A stretch of DNA of 64,000 nucleotides from SKVR01 sp046291875 (lineage in GTDB: Bacteria; Bacteroidota; Bacteroidia; Bacteroidales; UBA7960). The stretch covers positions 1 to 64,000 of the forward strand of contig JBKBSF010000024.1 in NCBI GenBank assembly GCA_046291875.1. The letters run 5' to 3'. Within the stretch, counting starts at the first letter, position 1; each line of letters starts with the position of its first letter. The notes under the pieces were generated by a model. It saw nothing but the letters and a program-made list of their open reading frames with translations. It was not told the DNA's origin and made no database searches. The position numbers and the translations under genes were made by a program. Positions 15,976 through 24,956 of this stretch are shown here, in pieces.

Positions 15976-16461
15976 TCAGATATGTTTTTTTATGGCAGCC
16001 ACAAGGGTTTCGCGCTGCTGCACACCTACAAATCTTTGAACCGGTTCACCATCCTTAAAAATGATCAAGGTAGGGATATTCTGAACCCTGTGCAGGCTTG
16101 CAGATCTTGGATTATGATCAACATCCAGTTTGGCAATGCGTGCCTGATTGCCAATTTCAATGGCAACTTCTTCAATAATAGGATTTTGAATTCTGCAGGG
16201 AGGACACCAAACCGCCCAGAAGTCTACCAGGGTAACCCCTTCGGCAATAGTTTTTTCGAAAACAGCATCGGTCAGGTTGATAACTTTACTGTCGCCTTCA
16301 TAAACAGCAGCTGTTTCAGTGGCGTTGCTTACATTTCCATTCCCACGGTTGAAAAGCATCATGGTGCCTATAGCAAAGGCAATTACTACTAAGGCTATCT
16401 GCAAAGGACGGGTGCGTTGCCAAATGGTCTCTGCCCCTTTTTGTTTTGAATTCGTATTCAT
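15976..16461 (-). CDS. Membrane-anchored thioredoxin-family protein
   Basis: A 161-residue protein with an N-terminal TM helix (LQIALVVIAFAIGTMMLF) followed by a thioredoxin fold with active site FWAVWCPPCR and cis-Pro segment VQNIPTLIIF. The helix position predicts a periplasm-facing domain. The WCPPC motif is found in several TlpA/ResA-like and thioredoxin proteins, so an extracytoplasmic reductase or oxidase role is likely, substrate unknown. An in-frame ATG at 16530 would add 23 unconserved residues, so MNTNSKQKG at 16461 is preferred. A -7 box (TAATTTTG, 16560-16553) lies upstream. Confidence 0.85.
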   Translation of the reverse strand: MNTNSKQKGAETIWQRTRPLQIALVVIAFAIGTMMLFNRGNGNVSNATETAAVYEGDSKVINLTDAVFEKTIAEGVTLVDFWAVWCPPCRIQNPIIEEVAIEIGNQARIAKLDVDHNPRSASLHRVQNIPTLIIFKDGEPVQRFVGVQQRETLVAAIKKHI

Positions 16462-16828
16462 AATGGTCTTTAGGTTATAAATTTGGATGTATGAAGTTAC
16501 AATTTTTTTTGGTTCTGTGCCTCCTGCCATGCAATAGCAAGAATCATACGTACAAAATTATCTAATTATTTAGATGTGTAAAAGTTATTTTTTGTTAAGC
16601 CCGAACAGGTGTTTTAAATAGGTGAAAACACGGTAAATAAAATGATTGAAAATTATGACTTTTGGAACATGGTTTGCTAAGATCGAACCATGAGCCAGAC
16701 AAATTGTTCATTTTCCTGTTTTGCTTACGAATAACCGGTTACTTCCCGTAATTCAATGGCAAAGGCACCCGGAATAAAATACCTCCTGGATCATAAAGCC
16801 CAATACTAACCACCAAATAACTGATTGT
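16462..16828. other. Divergent intergenic region, 367 bases
   Basis: It contains a minus-strand -7 box (16560-16553) for the thioredoxin group and an inverted repeat CATGGTT (16668-16674)/AACCATG (16686-16692) that could be an operator or a small hairpin. The sequence is AT-rich. I see no ORF and no recognisable RNA gene. Confidence 0.35.
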
Positions 16829-17578
16829 ATGAAAGAATTTGTTAAGACCCTGAACCAAAGAAATCGCCGGATCATACTTTTTGCAATGATGATCTTTGTT
16901 AGTTTCAGCTTCCAGGCCTGCGATGATCTTGAGAACATCTTTCCTCCCCAGCTGACAGAGGCCGAGGTGGCAGAAGGACTGAAGGAAGCATTGAAAGTAG
17001 GCACTAACAATACGGTTGCCGAAACCCATCGTCATGATGGCTTCAATGGCAATGCTCTGATCCGCATTCCCTGGCCGCAGGATGCCATGGGTGCTTACAA
17101 TTATATCAACAACAATCTCTCTATTGTAAGGCCCCTGCTCGACGAAGTGGTAGTGCTCATGAACCGGGGTGCCGAACAAGCCTCAGACAAAGCCAAACCC
17201 ATCTTTATCAATGCCATTACCAGCATAACCATTATGGACGCATGGAATATCCTCAAAGGCGAAAACAATGCTGCCACCATGTATCTGCATGAAAAAACCT
17301 ACAGCAGTCTTCATACTGCCTTCAAACCTGATATTCATAATGCGCTGGAAAGTGTGGGTGCTGCTACAGCCTGGAATCAGATCATCACGGCTTACAACCC
17401 TATCGCTAATTTTTCGCCATCGCTTCAGCCCCTGGATTCTGATCTGGCCCAGTATGCTACCGGTAAAGCACTCGATGGCCTTTTTCTGCTCATTGCCCAA
17501 GAAGAAATGAAAATCAGAACTGATCCCATTGCACGAATCAACGACATTCTGCGCAAAGTATTCGGAACCCTGGATTAA
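16829..17578 (+). CDS. DUF4197 lipoprotein
   Basis: A 249-residue protein with a lipoprotein signal (VSFSFQACDD, lipid-attached Cys ~30). The rest matches the DUF4197 pattern: LTEAEVAEGLKEALKVG near the start of the mature part, ALIRIPWPQDA, and a largely helical C-terminal half with YATGKALDGLFLLIAQEE and DPIARINDILRKVFG. Found widely in Bacteroidota and Proteobacteria; no biochemical role is known to me. It is likely on the periplasmic face of a membrane. A shared terminator separates it from the convergent gene at 17663. Confidence 0.85.
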   Translation: MKEFVKTLNQRNRRIILFAMMIFVSFSFQACDDLENIFPPQLTEAEVAEGLKEALKVGTNNTVAETHRHDGFNGNALIRIPWPQDAMGAYNYINNNLSIVRPLLDEVVVLMNRGAEQASDKAKPIFINAITSITIMDAWNILKGENNAATMYLHEKTYSSLHTAFKPDIHNALESVGAATAWNQIITAYNPIANFSPSLQPLDSDLAQYATGKALDGLFLLIAQEEMKIRTDPIARINDILRKVFGTLD

Positions 17579-17598
17579 GCATGGTTTCGGAACTCTGC

Positions 17599-17642
17599 AA
17601 AAAAATCGGACCAACCTTCTGGAGGCTGGTCCGATTTTTTTT
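17599..17642. terminator. Bidirectional terminator
   Basis: AATCGGACCAACC (17604-17616) and GGCTGGTCCGATT (17624-17636) pair with one mismatch. A T-run on the right and an A-run on the left allow it to serve both convergent genes. Confidence 0.9.
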
Positions 17643-17662
17643 GATAACGGTTGATTGTCTTT

Positions 17663-18649
17663 TCAATCAATCCCGGCAAAGTGTTTCATAAACTGAACCC
17701 TTTGCAATACTGCAGGGTTTTCGGTCTTTTTATGGCTGAGTTTGCCTCTGAAATCATCTACCTTATTGAATTTGTTTTTAGTCATCCAGTTGGTAATCTC
17801 GTTGAGCATTAGTGGGATTTGTTCGAAGCCATTTTTGTATAGCACAGAACAAACCTGCACGGCATGTGCCCCTGCGAGTAGCTGCTTTACTACGCCCAAT
17901 CCATCGTGCACCCCGGTAGAAGCGCATAAATCGGCCTGCACGCGATCGGCCAGAATGGCAATCCAGCGCAGAGAGGTCGAAATCTCGGCAGGTGTGCTGT
18001 AGAGATTGCCCGGCTTCACGGTAAATTTATCCAGGTCGATATCAGGATTGAAGAAGCGATTGAATAAAACCAATCCTTTCACTCCTGTCCAGGATAGTTT
18101 TTTGATCAATTCGGCCAGCCCTGAGAAATGATACGATATTTTCAGCGAAATGGGGATGCTGATTTCCTTTTTCACCTTCTCAATTACATCGAAATACAGT
18201 TTTTCGTATTGATCTCCACTGGTATCAATATCGGCCGGCAGTACAAACACATTAAGCTCAAGAGCATCAGCTCCTGCTTTTTCGATTTCCCTGGCAAAAG
18301 CAGGCCATTCATCAGAGGTAACACAATTGATGCTGGCAATTACCGGAATGGATAATTTGCTTTTGGCACTTCTGATCAGGCTCAGGTATTCCTCCAGGGT
18401 ATGGGCTCTTGAATAATTGCGGATGTAATCGTCGGCTTCAGTGTAAGCACTCTGAACATCATCATAGGAGAATACCTTGCGGATCTCAAACTTGATTTGT
18501 TCTTCAAACAAGGATTTCAACACAACTGCACCTGCGCCGTTTTCTTCAGCTTTTATCAGATTATCGAGGGTGCGGGTCAGCCCTGAGCTTCCAACAATAA
18601 TGGGATTTCTCAATTTCAGACCCATGTAGGTGGTTGATAAATCAATCAT
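17663..18649 (-). CDS. Dihydroorotate dehydrogenase-like FMN TIM-barrel protein
   Basis: A 328-residue TIM-barrel related to class 1 dihydroorotate dehydrogenases (MIDLSTTYMGLKLRNPIIVG, then a C-terminal phosphate-binding part ASTGVHDGLGVVKQLLAGAH). The usual catalytic NxSCPN loop is replaced by ELNVFVLPADIDTSGD, so neither the active-site Cys nor the usual substrate asparagine appears at that position. It may therefore be an oxidoreductase with another substrate rather than a pyrimidine enzyme. No pyr gene is adjacent. It is monocistronic. Confidence 0.85.
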   Translation of the reverse strand: MIDLSTTYMGLKLRNPIIVGSSGLTRTLDNLIKAEENGAGAVVLKSLFEEQIKFEIRKVFSYDDVQSAYTEADDYIRNYSRAHTLEEYLSLIRSAKSKLSIPVIASINCVTSDEWPAFAREIEKAGADALELNVFVLPADIDTSGDQYEKLYFDVIEKVKKEISIPISLKISYHFSGLAELIKKLSWTGVKGLVLFNRFFNPDIDLDKFTVKPGNLYSTPAEISTSLRWIAILADRVQADLCASTGVHDGLGVVKQLLAGAHAVQVCSVLYKNGFEQIPLMLNEITNWMTKNKFNKVDDFRGKLSHKKTENPAVLQRVQFMKHFAGID

Positions 18650-18810
18650 GTCGAGGAGTTTTGGTTAAAAATACTATGGGATTTGCGAGATTCCCTTTAC
18701 TTGCAGACAAACCTACACAAATTTTAAAAAACTTAAACGTCCCTTTGAAAAAAAATAAGATAAATGGGTTGCTCGTGTTACAAAAAAAATCAAAAACCGA
18801 ATATCACGTA

Positions 18811-18839
18811 TTGGAAATACTGTAATAAAAGTAACTTTG
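18811..18839 (+). promoter_or_regulatory. Promoter of the nucleoside kinase gene
   Basis: TTG (18811-18813), 18-nt spacer, TAACTTTG (18832-18839). The transcript would start near 18846, giving a ~47-nt leader. Confidence 0.65.
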
Positions 18840-18892
18840 AACCTGCATTTTGCCGGGAGTTTATTCCTCCCGTTTAAAGAAAAAGAGGTCCA

Positions 18893-20410
18893 ATGGAAAA
18901 AGTTAAAATAAAAGGACAAAAACAAGCAGGACTAACCAAATTAGGGCTCCGCAGCCTGATGGAGCCCCTGCTGGTATTGTTCAACAAGGCAATTGCCGAT
19001 GTTTTTGAAAACAAACCCTATTATATTGCCTACAGTGTGCCGGGTGGTGTTTATGGATATTTCAGGGATTACATCCTTAAGGACGAGGATGTGGAAAAGA
19101 TTCGCACCCAGCTGAAGAAACTGATCAAAGCCAATCTGGATTTTCAGCAGGAGATTCTGCCTAAAGAGAAGGTGTTACGCTATTTCGACATCAACGACAG
19201 GCCCGACATCCTGGAATTACTTTATTCAAAAACAGGTGAAGTGGATGAAGGAATGCATCTGGCCCACCTCAACGGCAATGGCGAACTGTTTTTCAATCAT
19301 GTAAACGAGCATTATGAAAGGCTGGAGGGATTCCGGTTTTTCCGTTTCCGTCAAGGTTTTTTCCTGATAGCCAACAGCAGTTTTTATGAGCGCGTAATGC
19401 CCGAAAGGCTCGAGATCAGTAAATACCTCAAAAGGTTTGAAGAATCGGAAGAGGCCATGAAGCAGCTGGGTATAGAGAATTTTGCCCAGCTCAACGAAGT
19501 AATTACCAATGGCGAATTGCCCGAATTCATAAAAATCTCTGAAGCTTATCAGGCCAAACGTTTTGGGCGTATTGCCGACAACATTGTAAGTCATCCGCTC
19601 AAGCCCAGGCTCATATTTCTGGCCGGCCCCACCTCTTCCGGAAAAACAACCTCGGCCAACCGTCTTGCCATCGAGCTGAAAGTTCTTGGCAAAAAGGTAA
19701 TGATACTATCGCTCGACAATTTCTATTTACCACATTCGGCCATTCCATTCGATCCTGAAACGGGTCTGCAAAACTTTGAGCTTATCACAGCCCTCAACCT
19801 TGATTTGTTCAGGGAAACCATCCATAAGCTTCTTGGCGGGGAATCGGTGCATATGCCCAAATACCATTTCGATGGTAAAGGCAGTACTCCTGAGCCCACA
19901 GCCACCAGCATCACACCAGACACCTATATTATAATGGAAGGGATTCATGGCCTTAACCCTGATCTCTGGCAATCGGCCATGGACATCGACTCCTACCGGC
20001 TTTATGTTTCTGCCCTCAACACTCTGAACATCCATGACCATCTCCCGTTGAGCACCTCTGACCACAGGCTGATCAGGCGCCTGGTGCGCGATCATCTGTT
20101 TCGGGGATACAGCTTCAACGAAACCATAAAAAGATGGCCCGATGTAATGGAGAACGAATACCATAGCATTTTCCCTTTCCAGGAGAGTGCACATGCCATT
20201 ATTAATTCTTCACTGATTTACGAGATTGCTGTATTTGCACACTATGCGCCAGGTATTCTCAAGCCGGCAGATGCCGAAAATGAAATCATCCGCGAAGAGG
20301 TAAAGCGGCTGAACCGCATCCTGAGCCTGCTTAAGCCCATCAATCCGGCCGACATCCCTCCTACCAGTATTTTACGCGAATTCATTGGGGGAAGCAGTTT
20401 TACCTACTGA
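18893..20410 (+). CDS. Uridine kinase-like nucleoside kinase with ThrRS-type SAD domain
   Basis: A 505-residue protein. Residues ~115-190 look like the second additional domain of threonyl-tRNA synthetase (EGMHLAHLNGNGELFFNHV). Residues 240-430 form a P-loop phosphoribulokinase/uridine-kinase domain with Walker A GPTSSGKTT (245-253), MILSLDNFYLPH, and MEGIHGLNP. Family members normally start with a TGS domain; here that segment is missing, and upstream frames do not supply it. The expected reaction is phosphorylation of a nucleoside by a nucleoside triphosphate, exact substrate unknown. A promoter lies 54 bases upstream of the ATG. Confidence 0.85.
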   Translation: MEKVKIKGQKQAGLTKLGLRSLMEPLLVLFNKAIADVFENKPYYIAYSVPGGVYGYFRDYILKDEDVEKIRTQLKKLIKANLDFQQEILPKEKVLRYFDINDRPDILELLYSKTGEVDEGMHLAHLNGNGELFFNHVNEHYERLEGFRFFRFRQGFFLIANSSFYERVMPERLEISKYLKRFEESEEAMKQLGIENFAQLNEVITNGELPEFIKISEAYQAKRFGRIADNIVSHPLKPRLIFLAGPTSSGKTTSANRLAIELKVLGKKVMILSLDNFYLPHSAIPFDPETGLQNFELITALNLDLFRETIHKLLGGESVHMPKYHFDGKGSTPEPTATSITPDTYIIMEGIHGLNPDLWQSAMDIDSYRLYVSALNTLNIHDHLPLSTSDHRLIRRLVRDHLFRGYSFNETIKRWPDVMENEYHSIFPFQESAHAIINSSLIYEIAVFAHYAPGILKPADAENEIIREEVKRLNRILSLLKPINPADIPPTSILREFIGGSSFTY

Positions 20411-20470
20411 TTCTACCTCTGAAGCGGATTGCTGCAACAGAAGTTTTTTGCACGAAAGTTAAACACACGT

Positions 20471-20498
20471 TTGTATAAAAGTATTTTTGTTACTTTTG
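20471..20498 (+). promoter_or_regulatory. Promoter of the first FadL-type porin gene
   Basis: TTG (20471-20473), 17-nt spacer, TACTTTTG (20491-20498). It predicts a leader of about 160 nt before the ATG at 20665. Confidence 0.65.
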
Positions 20499-20664
20499 TG
20501 CCGGTTTTGCCATGCCTTATCAAATTGTTATACCTGAACCCGTTTTTTTTCGAGAAATGAAGGGTATTTTGGGAATTTAACACAATGCATGCAACAAACC
20601 CATTGATTAAACGTATAAATCAAATTGTAGAAAACACAGTTTATTTCACTAAAAACGAGAAAAC

Positions 20665-22221
20665 ATGAACAAACGTGTGATTAATTTTCTTTTGGTGGCA
20701 ATGCTTTTGCCTTTCTCTGCCTGGGCTGGTGGTTTGGTAACCAATACCAACCAAAGTGCTTCTTTTATCCGTAAGCCTGTTCAGGATGCTGTTATAGATG
20801 CTACAGGTACTTATTATAATCCGGCGGGTCTTGCCTTCCTCGAAGATGGTTTTCACCTTTCATTAAGCAACCAAACTATTTTTCAAACCCGTACCATTGG
20901 CAGTACCTTTCCTGGAATTGCCAATAATGAGTTTGAAGGGAGCGTGAGTGCACCTCTTTTTCCAACGGTATACGCGGTTTACAAAACCGGCCCCCTTGCC
21001 ATCTCCTTCGGGCTCAATCCTATTGGTGGTGGGGGTAGTGCCAATTTTGAGAATGGCCTTCCCTCTCTAAACCAGGATTTTGCCACTTTTGCCACTACTT
21101 TCTCTGCGCAATCAGGAATTCCGACCTCCTATTCCATTGATGCTGCTTTTGATGGTAGTTCGCTAAACTGGGGTTTTCAGCTCAATGGGTCGTATGCACT
21201 CAATGAAGTATTTTCAGTAAGTGCCGGCGTTCGGTTTATTACAGCCAACAATACTTACACCGGACATTTGCGCAATGTGATGATCAACCCCATGCACCCT
21301 CTTAATCCCAATGGTGCCGGTAATATGGTAGCTGCACCTCTGTTTTTCACTACTCTTGCAGGAGCAGCCACTGCCACCAGCACCAATCTGCAAGGTTTTG
21401 TAGATGCCAATGTGGGTGGCCTAACCTTGCAGCAGCTTGTTCAGCTAGGTCAGCTTGACCAGAATACTGCAAATCAAATTGCAGGTGGATTGGGAAATAA
21501 TTACAATGAGGCCATGACTATTATTCAAATACAGGGAGCCTACCAGGCACTTGCTACCCAGATGGGTGGGCTGGCAGCATTTACCCAGGATGCTTTCCGC
21601 GACAGAGCACTTGATGCCTCACAATCCGGCTTTGGAATTGCTCCCATTATGGGCATCAACATTCGTTTTTCCGATGATCTGAATGTGGGCATCAAATATG
21701 AACACAGAGCCAGCATCACCATGACCAACAAAACCGTAGTTGACGATGTGGGAATGTATCCTGACGGGGTAGAAACAGCCAACGATATGCCTTCAATGCT
21801 TTCAGTAGGCGTAAGCTACCGCCCCATGAGCCCCCTTACCTTGTCTGCTGGTATGCACTATTACTTCGATAAGAGTGCCGATTATGGCAAGTCACTGCCC
21901 AACGATCAGATCATCGACAACAACTTTTATGAACTGGCATTCGGTGCTGAATACTATATTGGTAATGGGATCAGCCTGAGTGCAGGTTTCCTGCGCACAC
22001 AAACCGGCGTTAACGAATTATGGCACAGCGATCTGAGCCACAGCCTTAGCACCAACTCCATTGGAGCAGGTCTGAAGTACCAGATCAATAATAACATTGC
22101 GGTAAACGCAGGTTTCATGAACACCATGTACGAAACCCATACGAAAAACTTTACCGGCTACACCGAAACTTACGACAGAGTAGCTCGCACATTTGCCATC
22201 GGACTGGATTTCAAATTCTAA
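20665..22221 (+). CDS. OmpP1/FadL family outer-membrane transporter (first copy)
   Basis: A 518-residue outer-membrane protein with a signal peptide ending in AWAGG and the FadL-type start GGLVTNTNQSASFIRKP with TYYNPAGLAFLEDG, then a beta-barrel ending in a terminal Phe (GLDFKF). Relatives carry hydrophobic compounds such as long-chain fatty acids across the outer membrane. An Asn/Gln-rich insert (~residues 235-310) lengthens it compared with E. coli FadL (~446). A strong terminator follows, so it is a separate unit from the second FadL-type gene. Confidence 0.9.
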   Translation: MNKRVINFLLVAMLLPFSAWAGGLVTNTNQSASFIRKPVQDAVIDATGTYYNPAGLAFLEDGFHLSLSNQTIFQTRTIGSTFPGIANNEFEGSVSAPLFPTVYAVYKTGPLAISFGLNPIGGGGSANFENGLPSLNQDFATFATTFSAQSGIPTSYSIDAAFDGSSLNWGFQLNGSYALNEVFSVSAGVRFITANNTYTGHLRNVMINPMHPLNPNGAGNMVAAPLFFTTLAGAATATSTNLQGFVDANVGGLTLQQLVQLGQLDQNTANQIAGGLGNNYNEAMTIIQIQGAYQALATQMGGLAAFTQDAFRDRALDASQSGFGIAPIMGINIRFSDDLNVGIKYEHRASITMTNKTVVDDVGMYPDGVETANDMPSMLSVGVSYRPMSPLTLSAGMHYYFDKSADYGKSLPNDQIIDNNFYELAFGAEYYIGNGISLSAGFLRTQTGVNELWHSDLSHSLSTNSIGAGLKYQINNNIAVNAGFMNTMYETHTKNFTGYTETYDRVARTFAIGLDFKF

Positions 22222-22237
22222 GAGTTTATTTCAAAAA

Positions 22238-22282
22238 GCCTTCAGGCGGGCATTACCCAGTGTAATGTCCGCCTGCTTTTTT
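22238..22282 (+). terminator. Terminator of the first FadL-type gene
   Basis: CAGGCGGGCATTAC (22243-22256) pairs with GTAATGTCCGCCTG (22262-22275), with one G-T wobble, and is followed by C and six T residues. Confidence 0.92.
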
Positions 22283-22352
22283 AGTATCTGCAGCTATGAA
22301 TTAAGCTCCGGATCGCCCAAATATGCAAGGTGAAATGTAAACATTTATTCTT

Positions 22353-22360
22353 TAATTTTG
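22353..22360 (+). promoter_or_regulatory. -7 promoter element for the FadL-GDSL pair
   Basis: TAATTTTG, an exact TAnnTTTG match, 46 bases before the ATG at 22406. No -33 TTG is visible. Confidence 0.4.
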
Positions 22361-22405
22361 TATCCTTAGTAGTTTACCCTATCAACCAGCATCTTTACAC
22401 CCTGC

Positions 22406-23635
22406 ATGAAACATACAATTATCCTCATTGCTTTATTCCTGCTAAGTTTCCCCGTTGTTATGGGCATGGGCTATCAGAACCATTTTCAAAGCCCCAAATC
22501 TACTGCAATGGGAATGGCCGGAACATCGTTGAATCTGGATGCCAGCGCCGTATTCTTCAATCCGGGTGCCATGTCTGCACTACCCGGGCGATTGAGGTTT
22601 GCAGCCGGTTTGCATGGCATTCAGTCCAGCACTAAATTCCAGCTGGAACAACCTTCTGTTTATCAAGCTATAACTGACAACCCTATTGTACTGCCTTTTT
22701 ATCTGTATGCTTCTGCCAGCGTTACCCCGCGTCTTTCAGCAGGCCTGGCAATCAATGAACCCTTCGGTACCAGAGTAACATGGGAGGAAGGCTGGGCCGG
22801 CAGATTTCTTACCAAGCAATCTGTACTGCAATCCCTTAATATACAGCCCACCTTTTCTTATCAGCTCCTGGACAACCTGTTTGTTGGTGCAGGACTGAGT
22901 ATTCTGTTCGGCAAGACCGAGATGATCCGTAAACTGCCGGTGCAGGATGATAACCATGAGGGTGAGTTGAGCATTAAGGGAAACGCAACAACCTGGGGTA
23001 TCAATGCAGGTTTACTATGGTGGCCCGCGTCTGATCTTCGATTGGGTATCAGCTATCGTTCTCAGATGAAACTGGAATTTGATGACGCTCAGGCTATTTT
23101 CAAGGTGCCCTCCCTGGTGGAAACCAGCTTTCCATCGCCCAATACTGTTTCTACTTCCATTCCTTTGCCCGCCAGCCTGGATGCAGGTATAGCATGGGAT
23201 GCTTCAGAAAGATGGATGTGGGTTGTGAACCTGAATTATGTTTTCTGGAATGTGTTTGAAAACAGACAACTGGACTTTGCCATCAACAGCTCAGTCCTTG
23301 TCGATGAAAACAACCCCAGCGAATACAGCAACACCTTCAGTCTAAGAATTGGCACGCAGTTTCATTGGCAGGAGAACCTGGTTTTGCGTGCGGGAACATT
23401 TTACAACCCCAGCCCGGTTAATCCCAATTATTTTACCCCGGAAAATCCTTCTCTGAATAGTCTGGGTTTTACTACCGGCGTTTCCTTTATGCCTTTTGAT
23501 GGCTTTAGTATTGACATGGCTCTTGCTGTAATCATGGGGATACAGGAAGAAGTGCGTTATACACCAGGAAACTTTAACGGAATCTACAAATCAAGGAATA
23601 TTATCCCAGGTCTGGGTGTAAGTTATCACTTTTAA
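22406..23635 (+). CDS. OmpP1/FadL family outer-membrane transporter (second copy)
   Basis: A 409-residue outer-membrane protein with a signal peptide (1-20), FadL start GMGYQNHFQSPKSTAMGMAG, the NPG element (AVFFNPGAMSALPG), repeated amphipathic strands, and a terminal Phe (GLGVSYHF). It is closer in length to E. coli FadL than the first copy and is not a recent duplicate of it. The gene for a GDSL lipoprotein begins 9 bases after the stop, so the pair is very likely one operon. Import of a lipid released by that hydrolase is a reasonable inference. Confidence 0.9.
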   Translation: MKHTIILIALFLLSFPVVMGMGYQNHFQSPKSTAMGMAGTSLNLDASAVFFNPGAMSALPGRLRFAAGLHGIQSSTKFQLEQPSVYQAITDNPIVLPFYLYASASVTPRLSAGLAINEPFGTRVTWEEGWAGRFLTKQSVLQSLNIQPTFSYQLLDNLFVGAGLSILFGKTEMIRKLPVQDDNHEGELSIKGNATTWGINAGLLWWPASDLRLGISYRSQMKLEFDDAQAIFKVPSLVETSFPSPNTVSTSIPLPASLDAGIAWDASERWMWVVNLNYVFWNVFENRQLDFAINSSVLVDENNPSEYSNTFSLRIGTQFHWQENLVLRAGTFYNPSPVNPNYFTPENPSLNSLGFTTGVSFMPFDGFSIDMALAVIMGIQEEVRYTPGNFNGIYKSRNIIPGLGVSYHF

Positions 23636-23644
23636 TCACGTATT

Positions 23645-24934
23645 ATGAGACTCCGAATACTCTGGATCCTTCTTTTTGCCCTGATTGCCTTTTCATGCGA
23701 ACCGGAGATCAATACTCCATCTCCGGTAGCCGGCGATGCAGATTTTTCTGTTTTTGTGTCTTTAGGTAATTCGCTTACAGCAGGATTTGCCAACAATGAG
23801 TTATACAAATCGGGGCAAATGGTTTCTTATGCCAATATTATTGCCAAGCAAATGCTGCACACCGGAGGGGGAGAGTTTAAAACTCCTTTGATGCGCGATG
23901 AATTGGGGTTTGGCGGCAGGCTCAGACTTACCACCGGCACCAATTGCCTGGGGAACCAGGGTCTTGGACTTTCTACTTTTGCAGAAACCCCTGATCCCAT
24001 GAACTTCCAACCCATTTACAATGAGGAAGGACCTTTCCACAACCTGGGTGTGCCCGGGGCAAGAGTGGAGCATCTTCTCATGCCTGGATACGGTCTGCTG
24101 AATGCTTATTTTGGCCGGTTTGCCAGTTCACCTTCAGCTTCGGTTATTGATGATGCCATGAGATTGTCTCCCACTTTTTTCTCTTTGTGGATTGGAAACA
24201 ATGACGTGCTGGGTTTTGCCCTGTCGGGAGGAACAAGCGGGAGTATAACCCCAACAGAAGACTTCAGGGTACATTACCTGGAGCTACTGGAGAGGCTTAC
24301 AAGTACTGCCACTGGCGGAGTGATCGCCAATATTCCCGATATTACCTCCATACCCCTGTTCAACACCTTGCCGGCACTGGGGCTGGTATTAGTAAATCCT
24401 TCAGAAGTTGCAGAGTTAAATGCTTTGTGGAGTGATGTGCCCGAAGCAAATTTCCAACTGGGCATCAATGGATTTCTGGTAAGCGATGCTTCCGTGCCAG
24501 GGGGAGCAAGAAATCTTCGCAACGGTGAGTTGGTTCTGGCAACTCTTCCTCAGGATAGCCTCTTGTGTGGAGGCTGGGGTTCCTATAAACCCATCCCGGA
24601 AAACTATTATCTTTCCTTGCAGCAGTTGAACCAGATCAACCAGGCACTTGATGAATACAATGCCATAATAGAGGCTTTTTCAAGGCAGTTCGACCTTGCC
24701 CTGGTTGATGCAAGGCAATTGCTTCGTGAAGCAAAAACAGGGATACATTTCGATGGACTTTCCTTTACCACCGAATATGTGGTGGGAGGAGTATTTTCTT
24801 TGGATGCTGTGCATTTGAGCCCTCGTGGCAATGCTATCATGGCCAATCATTTTATCGATGCCATCAATGCCAGATACAATTCTACTGTGCCACGTGTGAG
24901 CGTAACGCAATATCCCGGCATTATTTTTCCCTGA
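23645..24934 (+). CDS. SGNH/GDSL-type hydrolase lipoprotein
   Basis: A 429-residue lipoprotein (lipobox IAFSCE, Cys ~18). Block I is FVSLGNSLTAGF (Ser nucleophile; GDSL written as GNSL), block III is WIGNNDVLGF, and block V is LDAVHLSPRGNAIMANHF (catalytic Asp and His), so all SGNH blocks are present. It is expected to hydrolyse an ester, for example a lipid or an acylated carbohydrate, at the envelope. The gene is 9 bases downstream of a FadL-type porin, which supports a joint lipid hydrolysis and uptake role. A large insert lies between blocks III and V. Confidence 0.87.
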   Translation: MRLRILWILLFALIAFSCEPEINTPSPVAGDADFSVFVSLGNSLTAGFANNELYKSGQMVSYANIIAKQMLHTGGGEFKTPLMRDELGFGGRLRLTTGTNCLGNQGLGLSTFAETPDPMNFQPIYNEEGPFHNLGVPGARVEHLLMPGYGLLNAYFGRFASSPSASVIDDAMRLSPTFFSLWIGNNDVLGFALSGGTSGSITPTEDFRVHYLELLERLTSTATGGVIANIPDITSIPLFNTLPALGLVLVNPSEVAELNALWSDVPEANFQLGINGFLVSDASVPGGARNLRNGELVLATLPQDSLLCGGWGSYKPIPENYYLSLQQLNQINQALDEYNAIIEAFSRQFDLALVDARQLLREAKTGIHFDGLSFTTEYVVGGVFSLDAVHLSPRGNAIMANHFIDAINARYNSTVPRVSVTQYPGIIFP

Positions 24935-24956
24935 TACACATTGCGAAAGGCAGTTT

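Noticed and set aside
18634..18825. Possible lost TGS domain for the nucleoside kinase in the upstream plus-strand ORF
   Set aside because: The translated sequence shows no TGS-like pattern and lies before the kinase promoter.
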